The translations under genes and the position numbers were made by a program. A stretch of DNA of 5,747 nucleotides from Firmicutes bacterium UBA5389 (lineage in GTDB: Bacteria; Bacillota; DTU025): positions 1 to 5,747 of the forward strand of contig DHON01000102.1 of NCBI GenBank assembly GCA_002409965.1, read 5' to 3'. Below, one piece after another: positions 5,160 through 5,747 of the stretch (the first letter of the stretch is position 1; every line of letters starts with the position of its first letter). The notes beneath the pieces were generated by a model, which saw only the letters and a list, made by a program, of their open reading frames with translations, was not told the origin of the DNA and searched no databases.

Positions 5160-5476
5160 GTTTGCGCAAGGACTACGACAAGCTGGTCAGAGACAGAATC
5201 CCGGAGATCATAGAATCATCAGGAAAGAAAGCCGTCACACGCATCGCCGATGATGCCGAGTACCTAAGCTACCTCCGAAGGAAGCTATCGGAAGAGGTAG
5301 ACGAATACACGGCCAGCGGGGATGTTGAAGAACTCGCCGACATACTCGAAGTCATCTCGGCGCTGGGCCGCCAAGTAGGAGTGCCGCTCAGCCGGCTCAT
5401 TGAGATGGCCGACGATAAACGGCAAGCCAGAGGCGGGTTCGACGGAGGAATCCTGCTGATATCCGTAGAGGACTAA
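5156..5476 (+). CDS. MazG/HisE-like nucleoside triphosphate pyrophosphohydrolase
   Basis: The 106-aa product belongs to the all-alpha NTP pyrophosphohydrolase group (phosphoribosyl-ATP pyrophosphohydrolase-like/MazG-like), which hydrolyses nucleotide triphosphates to monophosphate and pyrophosphate. It starts with the group hallmark YDKLVRDRIPEII (residues 7-19), then TRIADDAEYLSYL, the metal-binding EExxE (46-50) and ExxD (E59, D62) motifs, and ends RGGFDGGILLISVED. Length is normal and nothing is missing. The start is GTG 5156, in a GTGA overlap with the HIT stop; GAGGAGG (5145-5151) is just upstream, inside the HIT gene. A TTG at 5161 is out of frame, and the in-frame TTG is at 5162. Translational coupling to HIT is likely. 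The true substrate cannot be told; no his genes are nearby, so a house-cleaning role is more likely than histidine synthesis (inference). Confidence 0.92.
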   Translation: MSLRKDYDKLVRDRIPEIIESSGKKAVTRIADDAEYLSYLRRKLSEEVDEYTASGDVEELADILEVISALGRQVGVPLSRLIEMADDKRQARGGFDGGILLISVED

Positions 5477-5504
5477 GCAGTTCTCAACAAGTACCTTAGC
5501 CTAA

Positions 5505-5747
5505 TCAAGCAGCTAGTGTCTGAACCCTGGATGGGTTGAGCTGCTCGAAGAACGCGTTGACAGCGGCGACCAGCGCGGCCATTGAACCATACAGCCTGTT
5601 GGCAGTGACAACGGCCTTCATGTGCCACCATACCTTCTCTACAGGGTTTAGCTACGGCATGTAGCAGGGCACGAAGTAGAGCTTGACCCTTGGCCGGCTG
5701 GCAAGCCATACCTGAACGCTTCTCGCCTTGTGAATGCTGCAGATGAA
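5505..5747 (-). pseudogene. C-terminal remnant of an IS630-family transposase
   Basis: Reading the minus strand from the window edge, 80 codons match the end of an IS630/Tc1-type DDE transposase: SIHKARSVQVWL, RPRVKLYF, then LNPVEKVWWHMK carrying the catalytic Glu, TANRLYGSM, and FFEQLNPSRVQTL before the stop at 5505-5507. The frame is broken by a TAG (complement of 5652-5654) exactly where the family has an acidic residue in the YSPE/DLNP motif, consistent with a single GAG-to-TAG change. The second catalytic Asp, expected in a DNAxIH motif, appears replaced (FICSIH at the very edge). The rest of the element is outside the window. Its outer end probably falls in 5475-5504, next to the stop of the MazG-like gene, where a TA dinucleotide suits IS630 target choice. 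Confidence 0.85.

Noticed and set aside
1..5747. CRISPR arrays, tRNA or rRNA genes, toxin-antitoxin pairs
   Set aside because: I saw no regularly spaced repeats, cloverleaf with conserved T-loop sequence, rRNA signature or paired small genes of known type.

Overview
The window looks like a piece of a moderately high-GC Bacillota (Firmicutes) chromosome. The evidence is a canonical T-box leader, strong GGAGG-type ribosome binding sites, sigma-70 promoters, and gene families typical of that phylum (MetQ, DUF3795/GyrI-like protein, APH-family kinase, HIT protein, RdgB/MazG-like pyrophosphohydrolase). I cannot name a genus. The striking general feature is decay. Of the protein families I recognise, three look intact (MetQ, the DUF3795/GyrI-like fusion, the MazG-like protein). 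The others (HAD phosphatase, APH-family kinase, PLD/helicase protein, HIT protein, IS630 transposase) have lost internal blocks, ends or reading frame.

Layout. Positions 1-551 hold no recognisable gene, only a strong hairpin near the left edge. Positions 552-818 carry the remnant of a Cof-type HAD hydrolase whose 3' end is overlain by a sigma-70 promoter (774-802). That promoter drives a long leader holding a T-box riboswitch (about 850-1169) with an AUG (methionine) specifier and a terminator, followed by metQ (1279-2100), the substrate-binding protein of a methionine ABC importer. A strong stem-loop (2134-2172) separates metQ from the convergent minus-strand genes.

On the minus strand lie an internally deleted APH-family kinase gene (3604-3089), with its own very good promoter, and downstream of it an intact cysteine-rich DUF3795 protein fused to a GyrI-like effector-binding domain (2979-2236). 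On the plus strand, from about 3647, come the broken remains of a PLD-nuclease/superfamily II helicase gene (to 4849). Next are a HIT-family gene lacking its central part (4875-5159) and a MazG/HisE-like pyrophosphohydrolase gene overlapping it by four bases (5156-5476). The window ends inside a degenerate IS630-family transposase on the minus strand (5505-5747).

Functionally, the best supported unit is T-box plus metQ: uncharged tRNA-Met is expected to permit read-through and raise methionine uptake. HIT plus MazG-like forms a small translationally coupled pair of nucleotide-hydrolase families, though the HIT member is probably impaired. I found no CRISPR array, tRNA, rRNA or clearly novel defence system. 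The most unusual signal is the repeated loss of central gene segments in neighbouring genes.
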